64,000 nucleotides of DNA from an uncultured Victivallales bacterium. Its GTDB lineage: Bacteria > Verrucomicrobiota > Lentisphaeria > Victivallales > UBA1829. The translations under genes were made by a program, and so were the position numbers. Below the pieces are notes generated by a model that saw nothing but the letters and a program-made list of their open reading frames with translations, was not told the DNA's origin and ran no database searches. Below, one piece after another: positions 25,909 through 34,666 of the stretch; the first letter of the stretch is position 1; every line of letters starts with the position of its first letter. The DNA lies in contig CALXSJ010000007.1 of NCBI GenBank assembly GCA_944391115.1, forward strand, positions 93,169 to 157,168, read 5' to 3'.

Positions 25909-25937
25909 TTGACACTTTTCCGAATTGCGTGTATATT
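25909..25937 (+). promoter_or_regulatory. Strong sigma-70-like promoter of ilvB
   Basis: TTGACA, 17-base spacer, TATATT: the best match to consensus in the window. It leaves a leader of about 180 bases before ilvB, containing a possible leader peptide and a GC-rich hairpin. Confidence 0.7.
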
Positions 25938-25970
25938 TAAAACTTCTTTTACAAATGAGGTTTTTCAAAT

Positions 25971-26066
25971 ATGGAAACAGGAATATTTCCAGAGGGCAGA
26001 CATGTCGTCGTACGCGGCCCGGCCGTGTCGGTGGCACCCCGGCCGGGTCCAGATTCGCCAGTCTGA
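25971..26066 (+). CDS. Possible leader peptide of ilvB (31 residues)
   Basis: An ATG at 25971 with GAGG ten bases upstream opens a 31-codon frame, METGIFPEGRHVVVRGPAVS and then VAPRPGPDSPV. Three consecutive Val codons and two more soon after recall the Val-rich leader peptide of enteric ilvB, which senses branched-chain amino acids by attenuation. A strong hairpin (26016-26049) lies inside the frame, but no T run follows it. Other frames through this region are also open, so this is a hypothesis. Confidence 0.35.
   Translation: METGIFPEGRHVVVRGPAVSVAPRPGPDSPV
26016..26049 (+). promoter_or_regulatory. GC-rich hairpin in the ilvB leader
   Basis: GGCCCGGCCG pairs with CGGCCGGGTC (10 bp, one G-T pair), with an inner GGT/ACC pair in the loop. 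It lies about 75 bases before the ilvB ATG. Without a T run it could be an anti-antiterminator or pausing hairpin rather than a terminator. Confidence 0.45.
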
Positions 26067-26124
26067 GCGCATTTCCGCGCAATCCTTGTTTCCAGCATAA
26101 AAATTTAAATTCCGGATCAGTGAC

Positions 26125-27846
26125 ATGATGATGAAAAACACAGCAAAAGAACCGCAGCAGCCGATCAAAGGCGCCGAAATCGTGATTAAAACCCTGGAGC
26201 GTCTCGGCGTCGAAACCATTTTCGCATATCCCGGCGGGCAGTCCATTGAACTTCACCAGGCGCTCGGGAAATCCAGCCTCCGGGTCATTCTTCCGCGCCA
26301 TGAGCAGGGCGGAGCGTTCGCGGCGGACGGTTTCGCGCGCATTTCCGGCAGGACCGGCGTCTGCATGGCGACCAGCGGCCCCGGCGCGACAAACCTCATC
26401 ACCGGCATCGCCGATGCCTACATGGACTCGATTCCCGTCGTCTTCATCACCGGGCAGGTCGGGGCGCAGTTCATCGGGAAAAACGCGTTTCAGGAAACGG
26501 ACATCATCGGCGTCACGCGTCCCGTCGTCAAACACAGCTATCTTGTGCTGAACGTCAATGACATTCCGCGTACGCTCTGCGAGGCGTTCAAGCTCGCTTC
26601 AGAGGGACGTCCGGGGCCTGTCGTCGTGGATATTCCGAAGAATGTTCAGCAGGCGCTCGCCGTTCCCGTGTTTCCGGAAGAGGTCAAAGTCAAATCCCTC
26701 ACTGCGGATCTCACCGTAAAGCCCTCCGACATCGAGGCGATCCGGAAGGCGATCCGGAAGGCGCAGCGTCCCTGCATTTACGCGGGCGGCGGGATCATTT
26801 CCTCCGGCGCGTCCGAAGAGCTGCGCACGTTCGCGCATTCCTATAATATTCCCGTGACAACCACACTGATGGCGCTCGGCGCGTTTCCCGAGGACGATCC
26901 GCTCTCCCTCCGCTGGCTCGGCATGCACGGGACCTACTATGCGAACTACGCGGCGAATGAATGCGACCTTCTGATCGCCCTCGGCGCCCGCTTTGACGAC
27001 CGCGTCACCGGGCCTGTCGACACGTTTGCGCAGGACGCCTATATCATTCACGTCGATATCGATGTCTCCGAGATCAACAAGAACAAACGCGTCGATCTCG
27101 GCGTGATCGCGGATGTCCGGGAGGTTCTTGCCGAACTCAACCGGAAACCGGTCCGCAAGGATTACACCGAATGGCTGAACCGGATCGGAGAATGGAAGAA
27201 AGAGCATCCGCTCTCCTATGTGAAATCGAAGCCGCATACGCCGCCGCAGCCGCAGTATGTGATTGAAAAACTGTATGAACTGACCGGCGGAAACGCTGTG
27301 ATCGTTCCCGGCGTCGGGCAGCATCAGATGTGGTCCGCGCAGTTTTACAAGTACAAATATCCGCGTCAGTTCCTCACTTCCGGCGGACTCGGCTCCATGG
27401 GATTCGGGCTGCCTGCCGCGATGGGTGCGAAAGTCGCCTGTCCGGACAAGCTGGTCATCAACATCGACGGCGACGGTTCCTTCCAGATGAACATCCAGGA
27501 GCTCGGCACGCTCTACGCCGAGGAGATCGACGTCAAGATGATCATCCTCAACAACCAGCATCTCGGCATGGTCGCCCAGTGGGAGGACCGTTTTTACGGA
27601 AGTTTCCACTGCAACACGATTCTCGAAGACCGCGACAAGCAGTACTATCCCGATTTCGTGACGATTGCACGCGGCTACAAGATTCCGGGGCGCGTCATTC
27701 ACGAGCGCGAGGAGGTCGAGGATGCCATCCGCGAGATGCTCGCGTCGAAAGGGCCGTTCCTGATCGACTGTCACACGGGCTATCAGGAGCACGTGCTCCC
27801 GATGATCGCGCCGGGAAAATGCTACAAGGATATGATCCTGAAGTGA
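26125..27846 (+). CDS. ilvB: Acetolactate synthase, large (catalytic) subunit
   Basis: The 573-residue thiamine-diphosphate enzyme condenses two pyruvates, or pyruvate and 2-oxobutyrate, in the first common step of branched-chain amino acid synthesis. Present are FAYPGGQSIELHQAL, the RHEQGGAFAADGFAR segment with the catalytic Glu, SGPGATNLITGIADAY, the FAD-binding middle domain, and the ThDP motif GDGSFQMN with LNNQHLGMV. Three ATGs in a row open the gene; the first is used. No small regulatory subunit (ilvN/ilvH) follows; the next gene is bioF after six bases. Confidence 0.94.
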   Translation: MMMKNTAKEPQQPIKGAEIVIKTLERLGVETIFAYPGGQSIELHQALGKSSLRVILPRHEQGGAFAADGFARISGRTGVCMATSGPGATNLITGIADAYMDSIPVVFITGQVGAQFIGKNAFQETDIIGVTRPVVKHSYLVLNVNDIPRTLCEAFKLASEGRPGPVVVDIPKNVQQALAVPVFPEEVKVKSLTADLTVKPSDIEAIRKAIRKAQRPCIYAGGGIISSGASEELRTFAHSYNIPVTTTLMALGAFPEDDPLSLRWLGMHGTYYANYAANECDLLIALGARFDDRVTGPVDTFAQDAYIIHVDIDVSEINKNKRVDLGVIADVREVLAELNRKPVRKDYTEWLNRIGEWKKEHPLSYVKSKPHTPPQPQYVIEKLYELTGGNAVIVPGVGQHQMWSAQFYKYKYPRQFLTSGGLGSMGFGLPAAMGAKVACPDKLVINIDGDGSFQMNIQELGTLYAEEIDVKMIILNNQHLGMVAQWEDRFYGSFHCNTILEDRDKQYYPDFVTIARGYKIPGRVIHEREEVEDAIREMLASKGPFLIDCHTGYQEHVLPMIAPGKCYKDMILK

Positions 27847-27852
27847 CAAGCC

Positions 27853-29004
27853 ATGCTGCCGGATTTCATTGTCAAAGCCATGGAGGGCGTCGAATCGCTC
27901 GGTCTCAAGCGCACGCTCCGCGCCGTGGAGCGGCGTTCTCCGCGTGAAATCGTGATCGGGGGACGGCATCTCGTTGATTTCTCCTCCAACGACTATATGG
28001 CGCTTTCCATGCGGCCCGAGCTGATCGGGCGCGCGTGCGAATGGACGCGCCGGTTCGGCGCCGGTTCGGCCGCCTCCCGCCTGATTTCCGGCACCACGGA
28101 GGCTTGCCTGCTTCTGGAAGAGAAACTCGCTGCGTGGAAAGGATTCGAAGCGGCGATGATTCTTTCTTCCGGATATGCCGGAAACGTAGGGACAATCGCC
28201 GCGCTCTCAGGCCGTTCCCGCACGATTCTCGCGGACAAGCTCAATCATGCCAGCCTCAATCAGGGCTGCCTGCTTTCCGGCGGAGAGTTCAAGCGCTACG
28301 CGCACTGCGACTGGGATCGCCTGGAACGGATGCTTGCAAACGCAGGGGAGGGAGACAAACTCATCGTCAGCGACACGGTGTTCAGCATGGACGGCGACAT
28401 TGCCGATCTTGCACGGCTCCGCGAAATCGCAGAGCGCCATCATGCCCTTCTTTATCTGGACGACGCGCACGGGAGCGGCGTTCTCGGAGAACACGGTCAC
28501 GGTCTCGCGACGCCCGCACTCTGCGATGTCGCGCTTTCCACTTTCAGCAAGGCGCTCGGTTCGTTCGGTTCCTGCGTCTGCTGTTCCCGTGCGATGAAGG
28601 AGTATCTGGTGAACCATTGCGCTTCCTTCATTTTCAGCACGGCATTGCCGCCCGCCGTGCTCGGTGCGGTCGATGCCGCGATCGATCTGCTGCGGACGGA
28701 TGAGATGGAACAGGCGCGGGCCGCGCTCTTCCGCCGCGCGGATTTTCTCCGGAATGGGCTCCGCGAACTGGGATTCGACACCGGAAAATCCGAAACGATG
28801 ATCGTGCCGCTTCTGATCGGGGAGACGGAACGGACCACGGAGTTTTCAACGCGCCTTCAGGAGGAGGGGATTCTCGGAGTCGCCATCCGTCCGCCGACGG
28901 TTCCGCGCGGCACCGCCCGCATCCGCCTGTCGCTGAACGCCGCCCATACCGACGCGGATGTGGAGCATCTTCTTGAAGCCGTCCGCCGGATTGCGGGCCG
29001 CTGA
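27853..29004 (+). CDS. bioF: 8-amino-7-oxononanoate synthase family protein
   Basis: The 383-residue PLP enzyme of the alpha-oxoamine synthase family has FSSNDYMALSMRPEL, FGAGSAASRLISGTT, the DDAHGSGVLGEHGHG motif and the PLP lysine in STFSKALGSFG. BioF joins pimeloyl-ACP or -CoA to alanine in biotin synthesis. Relatives (Kbl, ceramide-type synthases) share the motifs, and no other bio gene is in the window, so the substrate is likely rather than certain. It starts six bases after ilvB and probably shares its transcript, although the two pathways meet only in using pyruvate- or alanine-derived carbon. Confidence 0.82.
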   Translation: MLPDFIVKAMEGVESLGLKRTLRAVERRSPREIVIGGRHLVDFSSNDYMALSMRPELIGRACEWTRRFGAGSAASRLISGTTEACLLLEEKLAAWKGFEAAMILSSGYAGNVGTIAALSGRSRTILADKLNHASLNQGCLLSGGEFKRYAHCDWDRLERMLANAGEGDKLIVSDTVFSMDGDIADLARLREIAERHHALLYLDDAHGSGVLGEHGHGLATPALCDVALSTFSKALGSFGSCVCCSRAMKEYLVNHCASFIFSTALPPAVLGAVDAAIDLLRTDEMEQARAALFRRADFLRNGLRELGFDTGKSETMIVPLLIGETERTTEFSTRLQEEGILGVAIRPPTVPRGTARIRLSLNAAHTDADVEHLLEAVRRIAGR

Positions 29005-29013
29005 ATTCCGGAA

Positions 29014-29048
29014 GCATTCCGCACTCCTTCCGGGATGCGGCTTTTTTT
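29014..29048 (+). terminator. Rho-independent terminator after bioF
   Basis: GCATTCC (29014-29020) pairs with GGGATGC (29032-29038) with one G-T pair, followed by GGC and seven T. Confidence 0.7.
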
Positions 29049-29068
29049 GAAAAACATCCGGACCGGAA

Positions 29069-29097
29069 TTCGAAATTTGCATAAACCGGTGTATAGT
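29069..29097 (+). promoter_or_regulatory. Possible promoter of ileS
   Basis: TATAGT at 29092-29097 is preceded by GGTG, as at several other predicted promoters here; a weak TTCGAA lies 17 bases upstream. The ileS ATG is 50 bases downstream. Confidence 0.35.
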
Positions 29098-29147
29098 ATT
29101 CAGTTTCAGGAAAAAATAATCACTTTTGTCAATACAGGAAAAAGGCC

Positions 29148-32100
29148 ATGTTCAAAACAAGATCGGGGCAGGCGGACTTTCCGGCAATGGAGCGCGACGT
29201 GCTTCAGTACTGGAAAGAGGGGAATGTCTTTCAGAAGTCACTGGAGAACCGCAAAGGGTGCGATGAATTCGTTTTCTATGACGGACCTCCGTTTGCAACG
29301 GGTCTTCCGCACTACGGACATCTTCTGGCGGGAACCATCAAGGATGTCGTGCCCCGCTATCAGACGATGCGCGGAAAATACTGCGAGCGCACCTTCGGGT
29401 GGGACTGCCACGGGCTGCCCGTCGAATACGAGATGGAGAAGGAACTCAGACTGTCCGGCAAGAAGGAGATTGAGAATTACGGAATCGGAAAGTTCAACGA
29501 GGCCTGCCGGGGAATCGTTCTGCGCTACACCGCCGAATGGGAGACCGTCGTCACGCGCATGGGCCGCTGGGTCGATTTCCGCAACGGATACCGCACGATG
29601 GACACCAAATACATGGAGTCCATCTGGAACGTCTTCAAGCGCCTGTGGGACGAAGGGCTGATCTACGAGGGATACAAGATTCTGCCCTACTGTCCGCGCT
29701 GCTCGACGCCGCTGTCCAATTTCGAGGCGAATCAGGGATATCAGGAAGTGACCGATCCGGCGATCACGATCCGCTTCAAGGTGCGCGGGGAGGAGAACAG
29801 TTATTTCCTCGCATGGACGACGACCCCGTGGACGCTTCCGTCCAACATGGCGCTCACCGCCGGTCCGGACATTGATTACGTGAAGGTCCGCGACGGGGAG
29901 GATTTCTATTATCTCGCCGAGGCGCGGCTCTCCGCCTATTACAAAAAGGACGCAATGCCTGAAATCGTCGCGAGGATGAAAGGGGTTGATCTCAAGGGAA
30001 TGGAGTATGAACCGCTGTTCCCCTACTTCGCCGGTCTGCGGGAAAAAGGCGCGTTCCGGATGATTAACGCCGACTTCGTCAGCACCGAGGACGGCACGGG
30101 CATCGTGCATACCGCGCCGGGATTCGGCGAGGATGACGCGGCCGCCGGAAAAGCCAACGGCATTCCCGACGTCTGTCCGATCGACGAGGAATGCCGCTTT
30201 ACAAACGCGGTGCCCGATTACGCGGGCGTCTATGTCAAGGACGCGGACAAGGAGATCATGCGCCGCCTCAAGGAGGAGGGAAAGCTTGTCCACCGCGGCA
30301 CGATCAATCACAACTATCCGCACTGCTGGCGCGACGACTCCCCGCTCATCTACAAGGCGGTTTCAACCTGGTTTGTCCGCATCGACCGGATCAAGGAGAA
30401 GATGCTGGCGGCGAATGAGCAGATGTCCTGGGTTCCGTCGCACATCAAGGAAGGACGCTTCGGCAAATGGCTTGAGAACGCGCGCGACTGGGCGATCAGC
30501 CGGAACCGTTACTGGGGATGCCCGCTGCCGATCTGGCGCAACCGCGAAACGGGGGAGACGGTCTGCGTCGGTTCCGTCGCGGAGCTCGAACAGCTCTCCG
30601 GCCAGAAAATCAGCGACATCCACAAGCATTTCGTCGATCCGATCAAGCTCAAAGGGCGTGCCGGAACGGTCCTGACGCGCGTTCCCGAGGTTCTCGACTG
30701 CTGGTTCGAGAGCGGTTCGATGCCCTATGCCCAGAACCATTACCCCTTTGAAAACAAGGAGCGCTTTGAAAAGAACTTCCCCGCCGACTTCATCGCGGAG
30801 GGGCAGGATCAGACCCGCGGATGGTTCTATACGCTGACGGTTCTTGCGTCCGCGCTCTTCAACAAGCCCGCCGCGCGCAATGTGATTGTCAACGGCATGA
30901 TTCTGGCCGAAAACGGGCAGAAGATGTCCAAGCGTCTCAAGAATTATCCGGACCCGATGTACATCGTCGAGACCTACGGGGCGGATGCGCTGCGGCTTTT
31001 CCTGCTCGGTTCGCCGGTTGTCCGCGCGGAGGACCTCAAGTTCTCCGAGAACGGCGTCAAGGAGGTCATGCGCGCGGTGATTCTGCCGATCTGGAACTCG
31101 TTCAGCTTCTTCACGACCTATGCGAACGTCGACGGCTGGGAGCCCGCTTCCGACGGGAAGGCGCCCGACAAGCTCGAAAATCCGCTCGACCGCTGGATTC
31201 TCGCGTCGCTCGCCGACATGGTCGAGGAGATCCGCGGCGCGATGGACACCTTCCATCTCCAGAAGGCGGCGAACAGTTTCGAAAAGTTCGTGGAGAACCT
31301 CACGAACTGGTACATCCGCCGGAGCCGCCGCCGCTTCTGGAAGAGCCAGAACGACAGCGACAAGAACGAGGCGTATGCCACGCTCTATTATGCGCTGCTC
31401 ACTTTCACCAAATGCGCCGCGCCGTTCATTCCGTTCATCACCGAGGAAATCTACCGCACGCTCCGCACGGAGTCGATGCCGGAATCCGTCCATCTCTGCG
31501 ACTATCCCGAGGCGGAAACCTGGCGGCGCGACGCGTATCTGGAAAAGCAGATGGATGCGGCGATGAAGGCGGTTTCACTGGGCCGTTTCCTCCGCACCCA
31601 GCGCAATCTCAAGGTCCGCCAGCCGCTCAAGCGGGCGATCCTCGTCTCCTCCGATCCGGAGATCCGCAGGATGCTGACGGAAACCGGAGAGATCATAGCG
31701 GAAGAACTGAATGTGAAGGCAATCGACGTCCGCGCCGACGAAGAGGAGCTTGTCAATCTCTCCGCCAAGGCGAATTTCAAGACGCTCGGACGGAAGCTCG
31801 GACCCCAGATGAAGGAAGCCGCCGCGCTGATTCAGGCGCTTCCCTCCGGACAGATTGCTTCCGTTCTGCGCGGCGAGACTGTTTCGATCACGCTCAAATC
31901 CGGTACGGTTGTCGCACTTGGCAGGGATGATCTGAGCATCCAGCGCGAGGAAAAGGCGGGGCTTCCCGTCGCCACCGGCGAGGGCGTCACGATTGCGCTC
32001 GACACGGAACTGGACACGGCGCTGATGCAGGAAGGGTTCGCCCGCGAATTCGTCAGCAAGGTGCAGAATCTCCGCAAGGAGATGGATCTCGACGTGTCCG

Positions 32101-32276
32101 ACCGGATCGCCGTGACTTTCCGTTCGACTCCGGAGGTCGCCGATGCCGTCAAGGTGTTCCATGACTACATCGCGAACGAGACGCTTGCCGTTTCCCTTGA
32201 ACCTTCAGACGCAGTCGATGCACCGGAATCCGACCTCAACGGTCATCCGTGCGCACTCGCAGTGAGAAAGGCGTGA
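29148..32276 (+). CDS. ileS: Isoleucyl-tRNA synthetase, type 2-like
   Basis: The 1042-residue class I synthetase has a HIGH-type motif in PHYGHLLAG (residues 49-57), GWDCHGLPVEYE, the editing domain with AWTTTPWTLPSNMAL, and KMSKRLKNYPDP. The HYGH form, the WDCHGLPVEYEMEK sequence and the length match the archaeal/eukaryotic-like type 2 enzymes rather than the common bacterial type 1; a C-terminal zinc finger of type 1 is absent. Type 2 enzymes are known for resistance to mupirocin. trpS begins eight bases after the stop, forming a synthetase pair. Confidence 0.95.
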   Translation: MFKTRSGQADFPAMERDVLQYWKEGNVFQKSLENRKGCDEFVFYDGPPFATGLPHYGHLLAGTIKDVVPRYQTMRGKYCERTFGWDCHGLPVEYEMEKELRLSGKKEIENYGIGKFNEACRGIVLRYTAEWETVVTRMGRWVDFRNGYRTMDTKYMESIWNVFKRLWDEGLIYEGYKILPYCPRCSTPLSNFEANQGYQEVTDPAITIRFKVRGEENSYFLAWTTTPWTLPSNMALTAGPDIDYVKVRDGEDFYYLAEARLSAYYKKDAMPEIVARMKGVDLKGMEYEPLFPYFAGLREKGAFRMINADFVSTEDGTGIVHTAPGFGEDDAAAGKANGIPDVCPIDEECRFTNAVPDYAGVYVKDADKEIMRRLKEEGKLVHRGTINHNYPHCWRDDSPLIYKAVSTWFVRIDRIKEKMLAANEQMSWVPSHIKEGRFGKWLENARDWAISRNRYWGCPLPIWRNRETGETVCVGSVAELEQLSGQKISDIHKHFVDPIKLKGRAGTVLTRVPEVLDCWFESGSMPYAQNHYPFENKERFEKNFPADFIAEGQDQTRGWFYTLTVLASALFNKPAARNVIVNGMILAENGQKMSKRLKNYPDPMYIVETYGADALRLFLLGSPVVRAEDLKFSENGVKEVMRAVILPIWNSFSFFTTYANVDGWEPASDGKAPDKLENPLDRWILASLADMVEEIRGAMDTFHLQKAANSFEKFVENLTNWYIRRSRRRFWKSQNDSDKNEAYATLYYALLTFTKCAAPFIPFITEEIYRTLRTESMPESVHLCDYPEAETWRRDAYLEKQMDAAMKAVSLGRFLRTQRNLKVRQPLKRAILVSSDPEIRRMLTETGEIIAEELNVKAIDVRADEEELVNLSAKANFKTLGRKLGPQMKEAAALIQALPSGQIASVLRGETVSITLKSGTVVALGRDDLSIQREEKAGLPVATGEGVTIALDTELDTALMQEGFAREFVSKVQNLRKEMDLDVSDRIAVTFRSTPEVADAVKVFHDYIANETLAVSLEPSDAVDAPESDLNGHPCALAVRKA

Positions 32277-32284
32277 GGTGCAGC

Positions 32285-33259
32285 ATGGGAAAACGGATTC
32301 TCACCGGCATCCAGCCGTCCGGCATTCTGCACATCGGCAACTATTTCGGGGCGATGAAAGCCTCGATCGAGCTCCAGAACCAGAATCCCGGGGATACGTA
32401 TCTGTTCATCGCGGATCTGCATTCGCTGACGGTCAACCCGAAGCCCGATGATCTGCGCATGCGCGTCCGGCGTCTTGCGCTCGACTATCTCGCATGCGGG
32501 CTGGACCCCGAAAAGACCGCGTTCTTCCGGCAGTCCGACATCCGCGGCGTCTGCGAACTCACGTGGATCCTGAACACGATCACCGGGCTCGGGCTTCTTG
32601 AGCGCGCGCACAGCTACAAGGACAAGATCGCCAAAGGCTTTGTCCCGAACAACGGGCTTTTCTCCTATCCGGTTCTGATGGCGGCGGACATTCTGCTTTA
32701 CAAATCCAACGCGGTACCCGTCGGCAAGGATCAGAAGCAGCATCTGGAGATCACGCGTGACATTGCAATCCGGTTCAATCAGATGTACGGCGATGTCTTC
32801 GTGATTCCGGAGCCGATCATCAGCGAATCCGTCGCCGTGATTCCCGGAACCGACGGGCAGAAGATGTCCAAAAGCTACAACAACACCATCGAACTCTTCG
32901 GCGAGGAGAAGGCGATCCGGAAGAAGATCATGTCCATCCCGACCGACTCGACTCCGCTTGAAGCGCCGAAGGATCCCGACAAGTGCAATATCTTTGCGCT
33001 CTTCAAACTGTTCTCCGATGAGGAGGAAATTGCCGCGCTCGCCGCAAAATACCGTGCGGGAAATTTCGGCTACGGCCATGCGAAACAGGCGCTCTTCGAG
33101 GCCTATATGGATTATTTCGCGCCGATGCGCCGCCGCCGTGAAGAGCTGGAGAAGGAGCCGGGATATATCGACGAGGTGCTCCGCAAAGGGGCGGAAAAGG
33201 CGAATGCCGTCGCCGTAGTGACGATGGAGGAGGTCTGCCGAGCGGTGGGCCTGCGCTGA
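32285..33259 (+). CDS. trpS: Tryptophanyl-tRNA synthetase
   Basis: The 324-residue class I synthetase has the HIGH motif in GILHIGNYFGA (about residues 13-23) and the KMSKS motif in QKMSKSYNN. The ATG at 32285, with GAGG before it, is preferred over an upstream start at 32249 that would overlap ileS, because MGKRILTGIQPSG is the usual N-terminus. Length is normal. The last base of its stop codon is the first base of the next gene's ATG. Confidence 0.95.
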   Translation: MGKRILTGIQPSGILHIGNYFGAMKASIELQNQNPGDTYLFIADLHSLTVNPKPDDLRMRVRRLALDYLACGLDPEKTAFFRQSDIRGVCELTWILNTITGLGLLERAHSYKDKIAKGFVPNNGLFSYPVLMAADILLYKSNAVPVGKDQKQHLEITRDIAIRFNQMYGDVFVIPEPIISESVAVIPGTDGQKMSKSYNNTIELFGEEKAIRKKIMSIPTDSTPLEAPKDPDKCNIFALFKLFSDEEEIAALAAKYRAGNFGYGHAKQALFEAYMDYFAPMRRRREELEKEPGYIDEVLRKGAEKANAVAVVTMEEVCRAVGLR

Positions 33260-34143
33260 TGTCCGTCGTCCGCAGGATTCTGCTGTTTCTCGCAGCGGTC
33301 TGCTGCTGGGGGGCGGCGATCGCTTCCACGGTATCCTGGCTGTGCGCGCATATCGAGCTTGGAGAGGCCCGCCGGACTGTCCGCGTTCCTTGCGAGCCCG
33401 CGGTGCGGAACGGCGTCACGCTGTTTGCCGCATCGGTCGATATGAATTTCTGCAAGTGGCGTTATCACCGGGGCCGTGTCCGGATCCTGTTCAGCATGCC
33501 GGAAGGGGCCGCACTCCGGAAGACACTGGAGCAGCGCGAGGTCCGGATCCGCGTCAATGCGGAGGAGCGCACTCTTTCCATGGGTGAGCTGTATGAGCCC
33601 TACGCGGAGATGAGGGCCCTTGCGCAGCATCCCGGCAACTGCGTGCTCGCGGAGACGGAGCTGGATTACCGCAGAGGGGAGAACCGCGTCTGGATGGAGA
33701 TTGAACCGGCGCTTCCCGCACATTCCGGGTTTTGCGCGACGCTCTGTTTTCCCGGTTCCTCCGAGACGGCGGCTCCTGTCGTGATCCGCGGCATCGCTGC
33801 ACTTTTCTTCCTGCTTCTGGCGCAGGTGTCGACTCTGTTCTTCTTTTACAGCGGGCGGAATGCGGTGGGACGGCTCCGCACCATGCTCAGAAGGGTGTTT
33901 GCGCTGATTCCCGCGGAGTTTCTCCTTGCGCTTGTTTCGGTCGCATTCTGGAAGGCATGGCTGCTGGGAAGGACTCCTTCTTATCTTGCCGGTCTGCTTG
34001 CGGACCTTTCTCCCGGGGATTCTCCGCGTGTGCTGTCGCGGCTGTTTTCCTGCCTGAATCTGCTTTTGTTTGCCGTTCTTTCCGCCGGGCTTCTGCTTCT
34101 GCTTGCGGTTCGCCTGATCCGTCTCATGCGGAAGAAGGCCTAG
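33259..34143 (+). CDS. Membrane protein of unknown function
   Basis: The 294-residue protein has an N-terminal helix (about 5-28), an extracytoplasmic domain of about 140 residues with two pairs of Cys, and three further helices near 175-197, 207-232 and 255-288, ending in a basic tail (RLIRLMRKKA). No family is recognised. Its ATG overlaps the trpS stop by one base (TGATG), so it is translationally coupled to trpS, but a link to aminoacylation is not obvious. Confidence 0.75.
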   Translation: MSVVRRILLFLAAVCCWGAAIASTVSWLCAHIELGEARRTVRVPCEPAVRNGVTLFAASVDMNFCKWRYHRGRVRILFSMPEGAALRKTLEQREVRIRVNAEERTLSMGELYEPYAEMRALAQHPGNCVLAETELDYRRGENRVWMEIEPALPAHSGFCATLCFPGSSETAAPVVIRGIAALFFLLLAQVSTLFFFYSGRNAVGRLRTMLRRVFALIPAEFLLALVSVAFWKAWLLGRTPSYLAGLLADLSPGDSPRVLSRLFSCLNLLLFAVLSAGLLLLLAVRLIRLMRKKA

Positions 34144-34177
34144 CACGGCGATTCGGATTCCTGCGCGCGGGACTTTC

Positions 34178-34657
34178 TCACGTCCCGGCGAAAACATCCC
34201 TTCTTCTGCGGAGTCCTTCGTATACGGCGACGGCGACGGAGTTCGCCAGATTCAGACTGCGGGAAAAATGTCCCGGCATCGGGATTGTATAGAACTGTTC
34301 CGGATAGGCTTCATGAATGGCGGCGGGAAGTCCGGAGCCTTCGCTGCCGAAAACCAGACAGGCCCCGTCCTCCATCGGGCAGTCCCAGTATTCCTTTTTT
34401 CCTTTTGTGGAGTAGAAATACATCGGCGCGCCGTTCATTGCCTGCACAAAATCCTCCCACGATTCGTGGACCGCATACTCCACGTGGCGCCAGTAATCCA
34501 TGCCGGAGCGCTTCACATGCCGGTCGTCAAGAGAGAAGGCGATCGGTTTTACGAGGTGGAGGCGGCAGCGCGCGCACGAGCAGATTCTTCCGATGTTGCC
34601 GGTGTTCTGCGGGATCTCCGGCGCAACGAGAACGACGTGGAAAAAGAAATCTTTCAT
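34178..34657 (-). CDS. trmL: tRNA (cytidine/uridine-34-2'-O)-methyltransferase
   Basis: The 159-residue SPOUT methyltransferase has PEIPQNTGNIGRICSCAR at the N-terminus, LVFGSEGSGLP in the middle and the trefoil-knot SAM site IPMPGHFSRSLNLANSVAVA near the C-terminus. TrmL methylates the ribose of the wobble base in certain tRNA-Leu species. Length equals the family norm. It starts nine bases after the stop of the SGNH hydrolase gene, so the two may be co-transcribed; it converges with the membrane protein gene. Confidence 0.93.
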   Translation of the reverse strand: MKDFFFHVVLVAPEIPQNTGNIGRICSCARCRLHLVKPIAFSLDDRHVKRSGMDYWRHVEYAVHESWEDFVQAMNGAPMYFYSTKGKKEYWDCPMEDGACLVFGSEGSGLPAAIHEAYPEQFYTIPMPGHFSRSLNLANSVAVAVYEGLRRRRDVFAGT

Positions 34658-34666
34658 GGGTTCCGT

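Noticed and set aside
25925..26128. A longer Arg-rich frame through the ilvB leader beginning MRVYLKLLLQ
   Set aside because: It lacks a ribosome site, starts at the promoter's -10 region and overlaps the ilvB start; the 31-codon frame with a ribosome site is a better leader candidate.
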